Shown piece after piece: positions 1-8,629 of a DNA stretch of 64,000 nucleotides. This DNA is from Bacteroidota bacterium. GTDB taxonomy: Bacteria > Bacteroidota > Bacteroidia > Chitinophagales > Chitinophagaceae. The notes beneath the pieces are model-generated. The model did no database searches. It saw only the letters and a program-made list of their open reading frames with translations, and was not told the DNA's origin. The stretch spans positions 62,001 through 126,000 of the forward strand of contig JAGWRO010000091.1 in the NCBI GenBank assembly GCA_028876495.1. The letters run 5' to 3'. Every line of letters starts with the position of its first letter. The stretch's first letter is position 1. The position numbers and the translations under genes are program-made.

Positions 1-1252
1 TGGTGATCTGCCTGGCCTGAACAATTTCGCGTTTCCTGGTTTTTTGAAGCAATTTTTCGTAAGGCACATCAAAATAATCACACACCATTTTTTGAATGGT
101 ATCGATGGTAATCTCTTTTGAAGAAGATTTGATGAAATTCCTTAGAACTTTTTTAGCCAACTCGAGGTCAATTTCTCTCTTATTCAGCGAAGATTGTGCC
201 AAGAGGGAAATTAATGCACCTTCAAGTTCTCGTATATTATTTTGAATATTATAAGCAATATATTTTACTACCTCTTTGGGCATCTCAAGGCCATCATTCT
301 TCATTTTCCTCTCAAGAATTTCAATCTTGGTCTCATAATCAGGTACTTGCAGGTCTGCACTTAATCCCCAACGAAAACGACTAAGCAATCTTTCTTGAAC
401 ACCTTCCAGGTCTTTTGGTGGCTTATCGGTAGTTAATATTAATTGTTTGCCGCTTTGATGAAGATGATTAAAGATGGCAAAAAATGCATCCTGTGATTTT
501 TCTGCCCGGTTAAAAAACTGAACATCATCAATAATAAGAACATCAATGAGCTGGTAAAAATGAATAAAATCATTGATCGCATTATTTCTTCCATGATCCA
601 CAAACTGGTTAATGAATTTTTCGGAGCTCACATACAATACCACTTTATTGTTGTGCAAGTTCTTTACCTCGTTTCCAATCGCTTGTGCCAAATGAGTTTT
701 TCCCAAACCAACGCCACCATAAATTACCAAAGGATTAAAAGAAGTAGAACCGGGTTTTTCAGCCACTGTTTTCCCGGCACGACGGGCAACGCGGTTGCAA
801 TTGCCTTCTATGTATGAATCGAATGTATAAGATGGATTTAGCTGCGGATCAATCTGCATCTTTTTAAGTCCCGGTATTACGAAAGGGTTCTTAACTGGAT
901 TGGTTATAACTAAAGGAAAATCCATTTCATTGTTTGAATACGATTTGTAACCATGCCCCGGCACATCCATCGTTACCGGTTTATTTTCACTATTTCCACT
1001 ATCCATCATTATCCGGTATTCCAGCCTTGCATTTTTTCCCAATTCTCTTTTAAGTGTCTTCGCAAGCAGGTTTACATAATGCTCCTCAATATACTCATAA
1101 AAAAATTGACTGGGAACCTGGATGGTCAAAATATTTTCCTTAAGCTGCACTGGCTTGATAGGCTCAAACCAAGTCTTGTAATGCTGCCACTCAACTATAT
1201 CTTTTATAATATTGAGACAATTACTCCAAACTGTTTCGCAAGCATTATCCAT
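1..1252 (-). CDS. dnaA: Chromosomal replication initiator DnaA (3' truncated by window edge)
   Basis: DnaA is the AAA+ ATPase that binds DnaA boxes and opens the replication origin. I translated the minus strand from the ATG at 1252, giving about 417 residues (MDNACETVWSNCL...) that run off the window. Domain I is N-terminal (WQHYKTWFEPIKP). The Walker A motif is GGVGLGKTHL, Walker B is LIIDDVQFF, and the sensor/arginine region reads RLLSRFRWG. The last visible residues (KRKREIVQARQ-type stretch) begin the domain IV DNA-binding helix, so about 50 C-terminal residues, including most of the DnaA-box-binding motif, lie outside. Domain II is short. The gene is divergent from the DUF3127 gene across a 418-bp AT-rich gap. 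Identity is clear. Confidence 0.96.
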   Translation of the reverse strand, partial: MDNACETVWSNCLNIIKDIVEWQHYKTWFEPIKPVQLKENILTIQVPSQFFYEYIEEHYVNLLAKTLKRELGKNARLEYRIMMDSGNSENKPVTMDVPGHGYKSYSNNEMDFPLVITNPVKNPFVIPGLKKMQIDPQLNPSYTFDSYIEGNCNRVARRAGKTVAEKPGSTSFNPLVIYGGVGLGKTHLAQAIGNEVKNLHNNKVVLYVSSEKFINQFVDHGRNNAINDFIHFYQLIDVLIIDDVQFFNRAEKSQDAFFAIFNHLHQSGKQLILTTDKPPKDLEGVQERLLSRFRWGLSADLQVPDYETKIEILERKMKNDGLEMPKEVVKYIAYNIQNNIRELEGALISLLAQSSLNKREIDLELAKKVLRNFIKSSSKEITIDTIQKMVCDYFDVPYEKLLQKTRKREIVQARQIT

Positions 1253-1670
1253 TATTTTATCTTAAGCCGTTTATATGTTTTAGAAAAGTTCTTCTGTGGG
1301 ATGGTTAAAAATTAATACAAAAAGAATTTGTAAAAATTTTCATCAACAACAAAGCGAATATCAAAAGAATTTGTTGAAAAAAAAATTTTTTATTCTATGT
1401 TTTTTTACAGTGAAAATTAATTTCCTTTTTAAAAAAATGAAATAATATTCATTTCAAAATGATGCCGGATTTTAAAAGGCACAACTGCATTGATTCGAAA
1501 CACAAACCGCCATTTTTTTGAGGATTTAAAAAATGATTTTAATCATGTGGTACAACTCAAAAAATAATTTTAAAATTTTTATTTAAATGTGCAAAACATT
1601 TTTTGATATTCTGCCTCAATACATCATCTTTACCGCGAATGGATTTACCTTTAAAAAAAATTGAATTACT
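1253..1670. other. AT-rich intergenic region between dnaA and the DUF3127 gene
   Basis: This 418-bp spacer between divergent genes is strongly A+T-rich, with runs of A and T. It must hold the dnaA promoter and probably that of the DUF3127 gene. I looked for DnaA boxes: no perfect TTATCCACA was seen on either strand, only one degenerate match (TGTGCAAAA at 1588-1596). It cannot therefore be called oriC. No ORF, tRNA or hairpin with a T-tract stands out. Confidence 0.5.
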
Positions 1671-2060
1671 ATGAGCTATGAATTAACAGGAAAACTACTA
1701 ATAAAATTTGATACTACCCAACGAACTGAATCTTTTAAAACACGCGAGTTTGTGGTAGAAAAATCTGAAGACATAAATGGCAAGCTAATTACCAACTATA
1801 TTAAGTTCCAATGTGTGCAAGACCGCACCAATATTATCGATCGCGTAAATGAGGGCGATGAAATAAAAGTTCATTTCAACATCCGTGGCAGCAAATGGGA
1901 AAAAGACGGGCGCGTATCCTATTTCAACAACCTGGATGCATGGCGTATTGAACAAATATTAAAACCAGGTAAAGAACCCGATTCTGATAACGAGTATTTT
2001 GAACCTTTGGATACCTTTACTTCTTCTTCTGAAGATACCATCGACGATCTTCCTTTTTAG
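1671..2060 (+). CDS. DUF3127 protein with SSB-like acidic C-terminal tip
   Basis: This is a 129-residue soluble protein. The first ~95 residues form an all-beta, OB-fold-like domain (YELTGKLLIKFDT at the start, FVVEK, NYIKFQCVQDRT, VHFNIRGSKW). That pattern is typical of the DUF3127 family, which is common in Bacteroidota and of unproven function. The tail is low-complexity and acidic and ends exactly in DDLPF. This mirrors the DDDIPF-type tip that single-stranded DNA-binding proteins use to recruit partner proteins. OB-like fold plus SSB-type tip suggests a nucleic-acid binding role; this is inference. It lies beside dnaA, pointing the other way, and 39 bp upstream of the FAD dehydrogenase. 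Confidence 0.85.
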   Translation: MSYELTGKLLIKFDTTQRTESFKTREFVVEKSEDINGKLITNYIKFQCVQDRTNIIDRVNEGDEIKVHFNIRGSKWEKDGRVSYFNNLDAWRIEQILKPGKEPDSDNEYFEPLDTFTSSSEDTIDDLPF

Positions 2061-2099
2061 TTTATAAAGTTTTCAGGATAACCACCTGGCACTATAATT

Positions 2100-3698
2100 A
2101 TGCAACAAAAAATCACACTCCGACTTCTGCCTTCTGAAGCAGAAAATGAACCTTTTATACTTTACCAGATTGCCAGGGTTTTGGGAAGAAAACCTACATC
2201 TGTTTCGGGATACTATCTTCTGAAAAAATCTATTGACGCAAGAGGAAAAATGGTGCGGATCAACCTCACCGTAAATGCATTTATTGATGAACCTTTTCAG
2301 CAGAGACCTTCACAAAAATTTGATTTTAAAGAGGTAACCCATTCAGAAAAAAAAGTGGTAATCATCGGCGGTGGGCCTGCCGGAATTTTTGCGGCTTTAC
2401 AACTTCTTGAAAAAGGAATAAAACCCATCATTGTTGAAAGAGGAAAAGAAGTAAGAGCAAGGCGAAGAGACCTTGCGGTTTTAAACAAAGAAGGCATTAT
2501 TAACCCTGAAAGCAATTATTGTTTTGGCGAAGGTGGTGCCGGCACTTACAGCGATGGCAAGTTGTATACCCGAAGCACCAAGCGTGGAGATATCAACCGG
2601 ATTCTCAATCTTTTTGTTCATTTTGGCGCGGGCGAAAACATTTTATATGATACACACCCTCATATCGGAACCAATAAGCTTCCCGCTATTATAACGGAGA
2701 TGCGTAAACGAATTTTAGATTGCGGCGGGGAATTTCATTTTCAAAAAAAAGTAATTGATTTCGTTATCGAAAAAGATGAAATAAAAGGAGTGAGAACTGC
2801 TGACGGCGATATACTGAATGGCGATTCTTTTATCCTTGCAACCGGGCATTCTGCAAGGGATATTTTTGTTTTATTAGATAAGAAAAAAATAGAAATTACT
2901 GCTAAACCTTTTGCATTAGGTGTAAGAATTGAACATCCACAGGAACTGATCGATTCCATTCAATATGGGAAAGATAATCCGCAGCAACCTTTTCTTCCTC
3001 CAGCCTCTTACAGCCTTGTAGAACAAGTTGAAGGAAGAGGAGTATTTTCATTTTGCATGTGTCCCGGTGGCATTATTGCACCCGCTTCTACCAATGAAAA
3101 TGAACTGGTAGTAAATGGCTGGAGTCCTTCCAAAAGAAACAATCCGTTTGCGAACAGCGGCATGGTGGTCCAGTTAGAGATTGAAGATGTAAAAAATCTT
3201 TTTTTTAAGCACAAAAAGAACTTCGATTTTTCTTCGCCATTGCTGATGATGGAATTTCAAAGAGAAATTGAACAAAAAGCTTTTGCCATAGGCGGCGGAA
3301 AATTTGTCGCACCAGCACAGAGAATGGTAGATTTTACAGAAGATAAATTTTCATCTTCGCTGCCTAAATGTTCTTATCTGCCGGGAATAGAATCTGCTTA
3401 CTTAAAAGAAGTTTTGCCTGACTTTATAAATCATAGGCTAAAAACAGCTTTGCGCTTGTTTGCAAAAAAAATGCCTGCAAAAAATAAACAACATGGCTAT
3501 TTTACGAATGAAGCAGTACTCGTTGCTACAGAAAGCCGCACTTCATCGCCGATAAGAATTCCGCGCGATGAAAATTTGTTGCATCATCCTCAAATAAAAA
3601 ATTTATTTCCCTGCGGCGAAGGTGCTGGTTATGCAGGCGGAATTGTGAGTGCAGCAATGGATGGTGAGAGAGTAGCGCTGGTGATTGCCAACAGCTAA
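2100..3698 (+). CDS. FAD-dependent dehydrogenase (COG2509-type)
   Basis: A 532-residue cytosolic flavoprotein. The N-terminal ~85 residues form the small ferredoxin-like domain usual in this family. A classic Rossmann dinucleotide-binding motif follows (VVIIGGGPAGIFAALQLL, about residues 86-105). GEGGAGTYSDGKLYTR lies near residue 145, an ATGHS segment marks the second FAD contact, and the C-terminal FAD-binding motif is FPCGEGAGYAGGIVSAAMDG. The family is widely annotated as an uncharacterised NAD(P)/FAD-dependent oxidoreductase; the substrate is unknown. It follows the DUF3127 gene closely on the same strand and may be co-transcribed. Its stop codon is immediately followed by an interspersed repeat copy. 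Confidence 0.9.
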   Translation: MQQKITLRLLPSEAENEPFILYQIARVLGRKPTSVSGYYLLKKSIDARGKMVRINLTVNAFIDEPFQQRPSQKFDFKEVTHSEKKVVIIGGGPAGIFAALQLLEKGIKPIIVERGKEVRARRRDLAVLNKEGIINPESNYCFGEGGAGTYSDGKLYTRSTKRGDINRILNLFVHFGAGENILYDTHPHIGTNKLPAIITEMRKRILDCGGEFHFQKKVIDFVIEKDEIKGVRTADGDILNGDSFILATGHSARDIFVLLDKKKIEITAKPFALGVRIEHPQELIDSIQYGKDNPQQPFLPPASYSLVEQVEGRGVFSFCMCPGGIIAPASTNENELVVNGWSPSKRNNPFANSGMVVQLEIEDVKNLFFKHKKNFDFSSPLLMMEFQREIEQKAFAIGGGKFVAPAQRMVDFTEDKFSSSLPKCSYLPGIESAYLKEVLPDFINHRLKTALRLFAKKMPAKNKQHGYFTNEAVLVATESRTSSPIRIPRDENLLHHPQIKNLFPCGEGAGYAGGIVSAAMDGERVALVIANS

Positions 3699-3757
3699 AA
3701 TAAAAATCCGCATTATTCCTGCCCGACTATATCATTCAGGCGGGTATTGCTTTACCG
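3699..3757 (+). repeat. Interspersed repeat, hairpin-containing form
   Basis: The left half AATAAAAATCC starts right after the upstream stop codon and the right half TATTGCTTTACCG ends the unit. Between them sits a stem-loop, CCTGCCCGA paired with TTCAGGCGGG (one G-U wobble, one C-A mismatch). The 13-mer ATCATTCAGGCGG recurs exactly in the copy at 6282-6340. Confidence 0.6.
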
Positions 3758-3886
3758 TAAGAATAATAAAGTCGTTTTGCCGCTTATAAAAGATTATACA
3801 AAAAATTACCGGTCTTTCCTGCTCTTTAATATCTTCGTTGCAATACATTTTAGATTACTAAGATCCTTTCATTTCAAAAATTAGTG

Positions 3887-4816
3887 ATGGCCATACTGGA
3901 ATTACAAAATCTGAAAAAATATTATGCTACTCAAAAAGCGGTAGATGATATTAGTTTTTCAATACCCGAAGGAAGCATTTTTGGTTTGCTTGGCCCGAAT
4001 GGCGCCGGCAAAACCACCTTGCTGAGGATGATTACCGGAATTTTTTATCCCGACAGCGGACATATCTTTTTTGACGGGAAAAAATTTAATCCTGTTGATG
4101 ATATTCCCAAAATCGGCTACATGCCCGAGGAAAGAGGTTTGTATAAAAAAATGAAGATCGGCGAACAAGCTTTGTATCTCGCACAGTTAAAAGGAATGAG
4201 CCGGCACGATGCCATGAAAAAAATAAAAGAATGGTTTGTGAAATTTGAAATGGAAAGTTGGTGGAACAAAAAAGTGAATGATTTGAGTAAAGGCATGGGC
4301 CAAAAACTGCAATTTGTTACCACCGTTCTTCATAATCCTAAACTCTTAATTCTTGATGAACCTTTCAGTGGTCTCGATCCTGTGAACAGCAATTTAATAA
4401 AAGACGAAATTTTTAAACTCGCGCAAAACGGCACCACCATTATCTTCAGTACGCACCGGATGGAACAGGTAGAAGAAATTTGTGGTCATATCGTTTTGGT
4501 AAATAAAGGTAAAAAGATTCTTGATGGAACAGTTAGCCAGGTTAAGAACGATTTTAAAGAACACATTTTCAAAGTAGGTTTTGATGAATTGCCTGAAAAA
4601 TTTATGAGCCATTCTTTTGAAGTGGTTGGCTCAAAAGATACTTTTTTAAATGTAAAAATTAAGGATGGAAATAAACCTGTAAATGTTTTAGAGGAATTTT
4701 TAAATCACAAGGCTTCCATCGTTTCTTTCAACGAAGTCCTGCCGTCGCTTAATGATATTTTCATAAGACAAGTGCAGGAGTTAAAGCAGGAGCCCCATAC
4801 AGAATTAACGAATTAA
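3887..4816 (+). CDS. ABC transporter ATP-binding protein (NatA/DUF4162 type)
   Basis: A 309-residue ATPase of an ABC-2 type exporter. Walker A is GLLGPNGAGKTT (about residue 35). The signature is unusual (DLSKGMGQKLQ instead of LSGGQ), Walker B is LLILDEPFSGLDP and the switch His is in STHRMEQ. The C-terminal ~85 residues match the DUF4162 extension of NatA-like ATPases. The frame opens with GTG at 3884, but the ATG one codon later gives the standard MAILELQNLKK start, so I chose 3887. The gene is followed 28 bp later by its membrane partner. Its last codons share a 17-bp word with the repeat near 21.8 kb. The exported substrate (Na+, drug or lipid) cannot be told. Confidence 0.93.
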   Translation: MAILELQNLKKYYATQKAVDDISFSIPEGSIFGLLGPNGAGKTTLLRMITGIFYPDSGHIFFDGKKFNPVDDIPKIGYMPEERGLYKKMKIGEQALYLAQLKGMSRHDAMKKIKEWFVKFEMESWWNKKVNDLSKGMGQKLQFVTTVLHNPKLLILDEPFSGLDPVNSNLIKDEIFKLAQNGTTIIFSTHRMEQVEEICGHIVLVNKGKKILDGTVSQVKNDFKEHIFKVGFDELPEKFMSHSFEVVGSKDTFLNVKIKDGNKPVNVLEEFLNHKASIVSFNEVLPSLNDIFIRQVQELKQEPHTELTN

Positions 4817-4844
4817 CCAATAAACTAATTAACAACGATTCACA

Positions 4845-6158
4845 ATGAATAAAATCTGGCTGGTAATTAAAAGAGAATATTCAACGAGAGTAAGAAACAG
4901 GACTTTTATTCTCTCCACCATTTTACTTCCTTTATTTTTTATAGGATTTATTTTCGCATCCGCCTATTTTTCAGCCACCAGTACTGAAAAGCAAAAGGTA
5001 GCTGTATCTGACAGCAACGGTATTTTTAGAAATAGTTTTCAAAGCAGCGATTTAATCACGTATGAATTTCCGCCTGATGTAAATGCTGATAATTTCAAAG
5101 AGAAAGGGTATTCTGCTTTTTTAAAAATTCCGGATGATTACTCTTCAGGCAAAGATTCCATCGCTTTAATTTCAACCAAACAGTTAGGCTTAGACGCAGA
5201 AGGTAAAATTAAAGATCAAATTAATGCCGCCATCAGAAACCAGGCTTTTTTAAGAAATAATATTGACCGAAAAATTCTCGATTCGATCAATAATATTGAT
5301 GAAGACAGGATGTATAATTTTAGAACGATCGTAAAACAAGGAACTAAAACAGAAAAATCTAACGCAGCGCTTTCTTATGGAATAGGCTACGGAAGCGGGT
5401 TTCTGATATATATCACTTTATTTATTTACGGAGCCGCGGTAATGCGTGGCGTAATGGAAGAAAAAATGAACCGCATTGCAGAAGTGATCATCAGTTCAGT
5501 AAGGCCATTTCAATTAATGGTAGGAAAAATTCTGGGAATTGCTGCAGTCGGGCTTACACAACTATTGATCTGGATTGTATTAATCGTTCTTTTATCTTCT
5601 GTTTCTACTTCGTTTTTTTCTGCTGATGCATTGCATCATGCACAAACAATGAACTCTACCATGGGAGCTGCGGGTAACAGTTCGGCAGCAGCTAATTTTT
5701 TAAATGCCCGCGACACTTTTTTATCCGCTAACTGGGGATTAATCATTCCATGTTTCCTGTTTTATTTTATCGGCGGATATTTATTTTATGCCGCATTATT
5801 TGCGGCGGTAGGAAGTGTGGTAAATGAAGATCCGCAGGAAGCGCAAGCATTAATGTTACCGATAACGATGCCGATAATCCTGTCGTTTGTTATTATGGCA
5901 ACTGCTGTCGGAAAACCCGATGCCCCCATTTCTGTTTGGGGAAGTATGATTCCATTTTCGTCGCCTATCGTAATGATGGCGCGCATTCCATCAGGAAATG
6001 TTCCGGGTTGGCAGATAATTGTTTCGATGTTATCGCTTGTCGCGGGCTTTATTCTAACCACCATGCTTGCGGCGAAAATTTATCGGACGGGCATTTTGTT
6101 GTATGGCAAAAAAGTAACTTTAAAAGAGATGGGGAAATGGCTTTTCAGAAAATCCTGA
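4845..6158 (+). CDS. ABC-2 type transporter permease (NatB-like)
   Basis: A 437-residue inner-membrane protein encoded right after its ATPase. One N-terminal transmembrane helix (about residues 22-44, FILSTILLPLFFIGFIFASAY) is followed by a ~150-residue extracytoplasmic domain. A cluster of about five C-terminal helices starts near residue 180 (GFLIYITLFIYGAAVMRGVMEEK). The motif VMEEKMNRIAEVIISSVRPFQLMVGK is characteristic of the NatB/YhaP permease family, which exports Na+ or other substrates. The gene ends near a hairpin-type repeat and is convergent with the histidine kinase. ATPase and permease together make a complete half-transporter pair. Confidence 0.92.
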   Translation: MNKIWLVIKREYSTRVRNRTFILSTILLPLFFIGFIFASAYFSATSTEKQKVAVSDSNGIFRNSFQSSDLITYEFPPDVNADNFKEKGYSAFLKIPDDYSSGKDSIALISTKQLGLDAEGKIKDQINAAIRNQAFLRNNIDRKILDSINNIDEDRMYNFRTIVKQGTKTEKSNAALSYGIGYGSGFLIYITLFIYGAAVMRGVMEEKMNRIAEVIISSVRPFQLMVGKILGIAAVGLTQLLIWIVLIVLLSSVSTSFFSADALHHAQTMNSTMGAAGNSSAAANFLNARDTFLSANWGLIIPCFLFYFIGGYLFYAALFAAVGSVVNEDPQEAQALMLPITMPIILSFVIMATAVGKPDAPISVWGSMIPFSSPIVMMARIPSGNVPGWQIIVSMLSLVAGFILTTMLAAKIYRTGILLYGKKVTLKEMGKWLFRKS

Positions 6159-6281
6159 TTGAATAAGATCAAAATTAAAAAATTGCTATTGACATTGGGA
6201 TTTTTTATACACTGCTCATTCCTTCCAATAGAAACAAAATAGAAGGTTCCGATCAAATTTGGTTTCATCAATAAAAAGATA

Positions 6282-6340
6282 AAAGAAAAATCTTAATTAA
6301 TCCGGCCCAAATGATCATTCAGGCGGATGTTTGTTTACTG
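6282..6340 (+). repeat. Interspersed repeat, hairpin-containing form overlapping a gene end
   Basis: The left half (AAAGAAAAATC) and right half (GATGTTTGTTTACTG) flank an imperfect stem TCCGGCC / GGCGGA that includes the exact 13-mer ATCATTCAGGCGG seen at 3731-3743. On the minus strand bases 6319-6340 encode the final seven residues and the TGA stop of the histidine kinase, so the repeat is partly coding. Confidence 0.6.
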
Positions 6341-7416
6341 GAAGGGAATATCGGTTTACTGCTCACAGCCGCTTTTGCAGAAGGCAATAAAAATCCAAAA
6401 GTTGTTCCTACATCAATTTTACTTCTTACATGAATCGTTTCACCATGCGCTTCAATTATATGTTTTACAATCGATAACCCAAGTCCGCTTCCACCGGCTT
6501 TTCGCGCGCGGGCAAGATCGGTTCGGTAAAATCTTTCAAAAATCCTTGATAAATGTTCTTCGGCAATACCATAACCGTCGTCAGTAATTTCCACCAATAT
6601 TTTTTTGCCGTCAACTTTATAAGCGCTGGCTTCAATGCTGCCATTTTGTTTTCCATATTTTATCGCATTATCAACCAGGTTGATGATCACCATTCGAATT
6701 TTTTCTTTATCGGCATAAACGGTAAGCGGCAATTCGCAACCATCTTTTATAAAACACTTGATATTATTTTCTGCGGTTTTTATCGAAAGGGATTCAAAAA
6801 CTTCCTTGATCAAATCCTGGATCACAAAATTTTCTTTCAGCAACAATAGCTCTCCGCTTTCCAGTTTCGTGATCTGGTCGAGATCTGCTAACAAATTTAC
6901 CAGCCGGTCTACATTTTTAGAAGCATTTTCCAAAAACCGGGTGTTCACTTCATTGTTGAATAAAGCACCGTTCAATAAGGTATCTACATACCCCTGAATC
7001 GCAAAAATCGGCGTCTTCAATTCATGGGAAAGATTCAGCAAAAATTCCTTGCGAAACACTTCATTTTTTCGCAATACTTCCAGTTCTTCTTTATGGTGAA
7101 CCGCCCATTGTTCAACATCTTCGCTTACTTCATCAATTGAACTTTGCGGCAAAATATTTTTGTAATAAAACTCTTCTTTTTTACTGGCTTTGGTTTGATA
7201 AATGAGTTTATAGATCAGTTTGATTTTTCGATAAACAAATCTTTTAACCGTATTTAAAATAATTAAATAACTGATAATAAAAAAGCCAAAAAAAAGCAAC
7301 AACGAAAGTTCCCACTTTTCCGAATAAAGGTAAAAGCATACAGCCGCCAAACCACTAATGGGCAAAGACGTAACAACACCAACCTGTTGCGGAGAAAAAT
7401 TTTTTTTTGCAAACAT
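6319..7416 (-). CDS. Sensor histidine kinase (PhoR-like), orphan
   Basis: A 365-residue membrane histidine kinase. Two adjacent transmembrane helices (about residues 12-31 and 36-56) lead into a linker. The dimerisation/phosphoacceptor domain has H131 in LSHELKTP, and the HATPase domain shows the N box (NLVDNAIKYG), G1 (DDGYGI), F box (FERFYR) and G2 (GGSGLGLSIVKHI). The order and the absence of a large periplasmic sensor resemble PhoR-type kinases. No response regulator is adjacent on either side, so the partner must be elsewhere. It lies 37 bp downstream of the deoxyhypusine-synthase-like gene and may be read through from it. The last codons come from an interspersed repeat. Confidence 0.92.
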   Translation of the reverse strand: MFAKKNFSPQQVGVVTSLPISGLAAVCFYLYSEKWELSLLLFFGFFIISYLIILNTVKRFVYRKIKLIYKLIYQTKASKKEEFYYKNILPQSSIDEVSEDVEQWAVHHKEELEVLRKNEVFRKEFLLNLSHELKTPIFAIQGYVDTLLNGALFNNEVNTRFLENASKNVDRLVNLLADLDQITKLESGELLLLKENFVIQDLIKEVFESLSIKTAENNIKCFIKDGCELPLTVYADKEKIRMVIINLVDNAIKYGKQNGSIEASAYKVDGKKILVEITDDGYGIAEEHLSRIFERFYRTDLARARKAGGSGLGLSIVKHIIEAHGETIHVRSKIDVGTTFGFLLPSAKAAVSSKPIFPSSKQTSA

Positions 7417-7419
7417 ATT

Positions 7420-7456
7420 AATTAGCTGATTAGCTAATTAGCCAATTGGCTAATTA
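7420..7456. repeat. Nested palindromes between deoxyhypusine-synthase-like gene and histidine kinase
   Basis: The short spacer is built of TTAGC/GCTAA words. A perfect 20-bp palindrome, AATTAGCCAATTGGCTAATT, spans 7436-7455 and overlaps the upstream stop codon. A second palindrome, GCTAATTAGC, lies at 7433-7442. There is no long T-tract, so it is not an obvious terminator. Confidence 0.55.
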
Positions 7457-8428
7457 AAGTCCCAAAACCCATGCAAATATCAGTGGTGCTACAATAGTTG
7501 CATCACTTTCTACGATAAATTTCGGCGTATTAATATCCAGTTTACCCCAGGTAATTTTTTCGTTGGGAACCGCGCCGGAATAAGAACCGTAAGAAGTAGT
7601 TGAATCAGAGATCTGGCAAAAATAACTCCAGAAAGGAACATCTTTCCATTCCAGATCCTGGTACATCATCGGCACTACACAAATAGGAAAATCACCCGCA
7701 ATACCGCCCCCAATCTGGAAAAAACCAAGCCCTTTGCCGGTTGATAATTCACGATACCATTCAGTAAGTTGTGCCATATATTCTATGCCACTTTTCATGG
7801 TATTGGCTTTCAGTTCTCCTTTAATTACATAAGAAGCAAAAATATTTCCCATGGTACTGTCTTCCCATCCCGGCACTACGATTGGAATATTTTTTTGAGC
7901 CGCAGCCAGCATCCAACTGTTTTTCGGATCAATTTCGTAATACTGTTCCAGCACACCGCTCAGCAACATTTTGTACATGTATTCGTGTGGAAAATATCTT
8001 TCACCTGCCGCCTCTGCGTCTTTCCAAATTTTGTGAATATGCTTTTGCAATCTCCTGAAAGCTTCTTCTTCCGGAATACAGGTATCGGTAACACGGTTGT
8101 AATGATTTTCTAAAAGATCCCATTCTTCCTTCGGTGTTAAATGGCGATATTCAGGAACTCTTTTATAATGCGAATGCGCCACCAGGTTCATAATATCTTC
8201 TTCTAAATTAGCCCCGGTGCAACTGATGATTGCAACTTTATCCTGCCTTATCATTTCTGCAAAAGAAATTCCTAATTCTGCCGTACTCATGGCACCTGCG
8301 AGCGAGACCAACATTTTTCCCCCTTCATCTAAATGTGCTTCATAGCCTTTGGCAGCGTCCATCAAAGAAGCTGCATTAAAATGCCTGTAATTATGTTCTA
8401 TAAATTGCGAAACCGGTCCTTTACTCAT
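7454..8428 (-). CDS. Deoxyhypusine synthase family protein
   Basis: A 324-residue protein of the deoxyhypusine synthase fold. Eukaryotic and archaeal members transfer aminobutyl from spermidine to (e/a)IF5A. Bacteria lack hypusinated IF5A, so bacterial homologues are thought to act in polyamine metabolism, such as homospermidine synthesis. NAD-binding segments VSLAGAMSTAELG and ISCTGANLEEDIMNL are present, as is the glycine-rich FQIGGGIAGDFPI. The segment PNEKITWGKLD carries the lysine equivalent to the catalytic Lys of DHS. The frame could open at TTG 8446, but ATG 8428 (MSKGPVSQFIEHNYRHFNA) matches the usual family start. Substrate uncertain. Confidence 0.88.
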   Translation of the reverse strand: MSKGPVSQFIEHNYRHFNAASLMDAAKGYEAHLDEGGKMLVSLAGAMSTAELGISFAEMIRQDKVAIISCTGANLEEDIMNLVAHSHYKRVPEYRHLTPKEEWDLLENHYNRVTDTCIPEEEAFRRLQKHIHKIWKDAEAAGERYFPHEYMYKMLLSGVLEQYYEIDPKNSWMLAAAQKNIPIVVPGWEDSTMGNIFASYVIKGELKANTMKSGIEYMAQLTEWYRELSTGKGLGFFQIGGGIAGDFPICVVPMMYQDLEWKDVPFWSYFCQISDSTTSYGSYSGAVPNEKITWGKLDINTPKFIVESDATIVAPLIFAWVLGL

Positions 8429-8629
8429 CTTTAAATTTTTGTGCAAAATTAATTTTTTTTAGACAGATCATTTTTCAAAGCATCCCCAGTCTCCATTAAG
8501 AAAATAAGAATTAGCTTAATTTGTTGGTTTGCTATCCAAAGCCTTCTTAAAAATTCTGGTTCATTATTTTAAAGTTGATAGCTAACTTTCCAAAATAATT
8601 ATTCATTGAATTTTATTTAAAAAAAGAAA

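Noticed and set aside
1253-1670. Possible oriC beside dnaA
   Set aside because: No perfect DnaA box on either strand and only one degenerate match; AT-richness alone is not enough.
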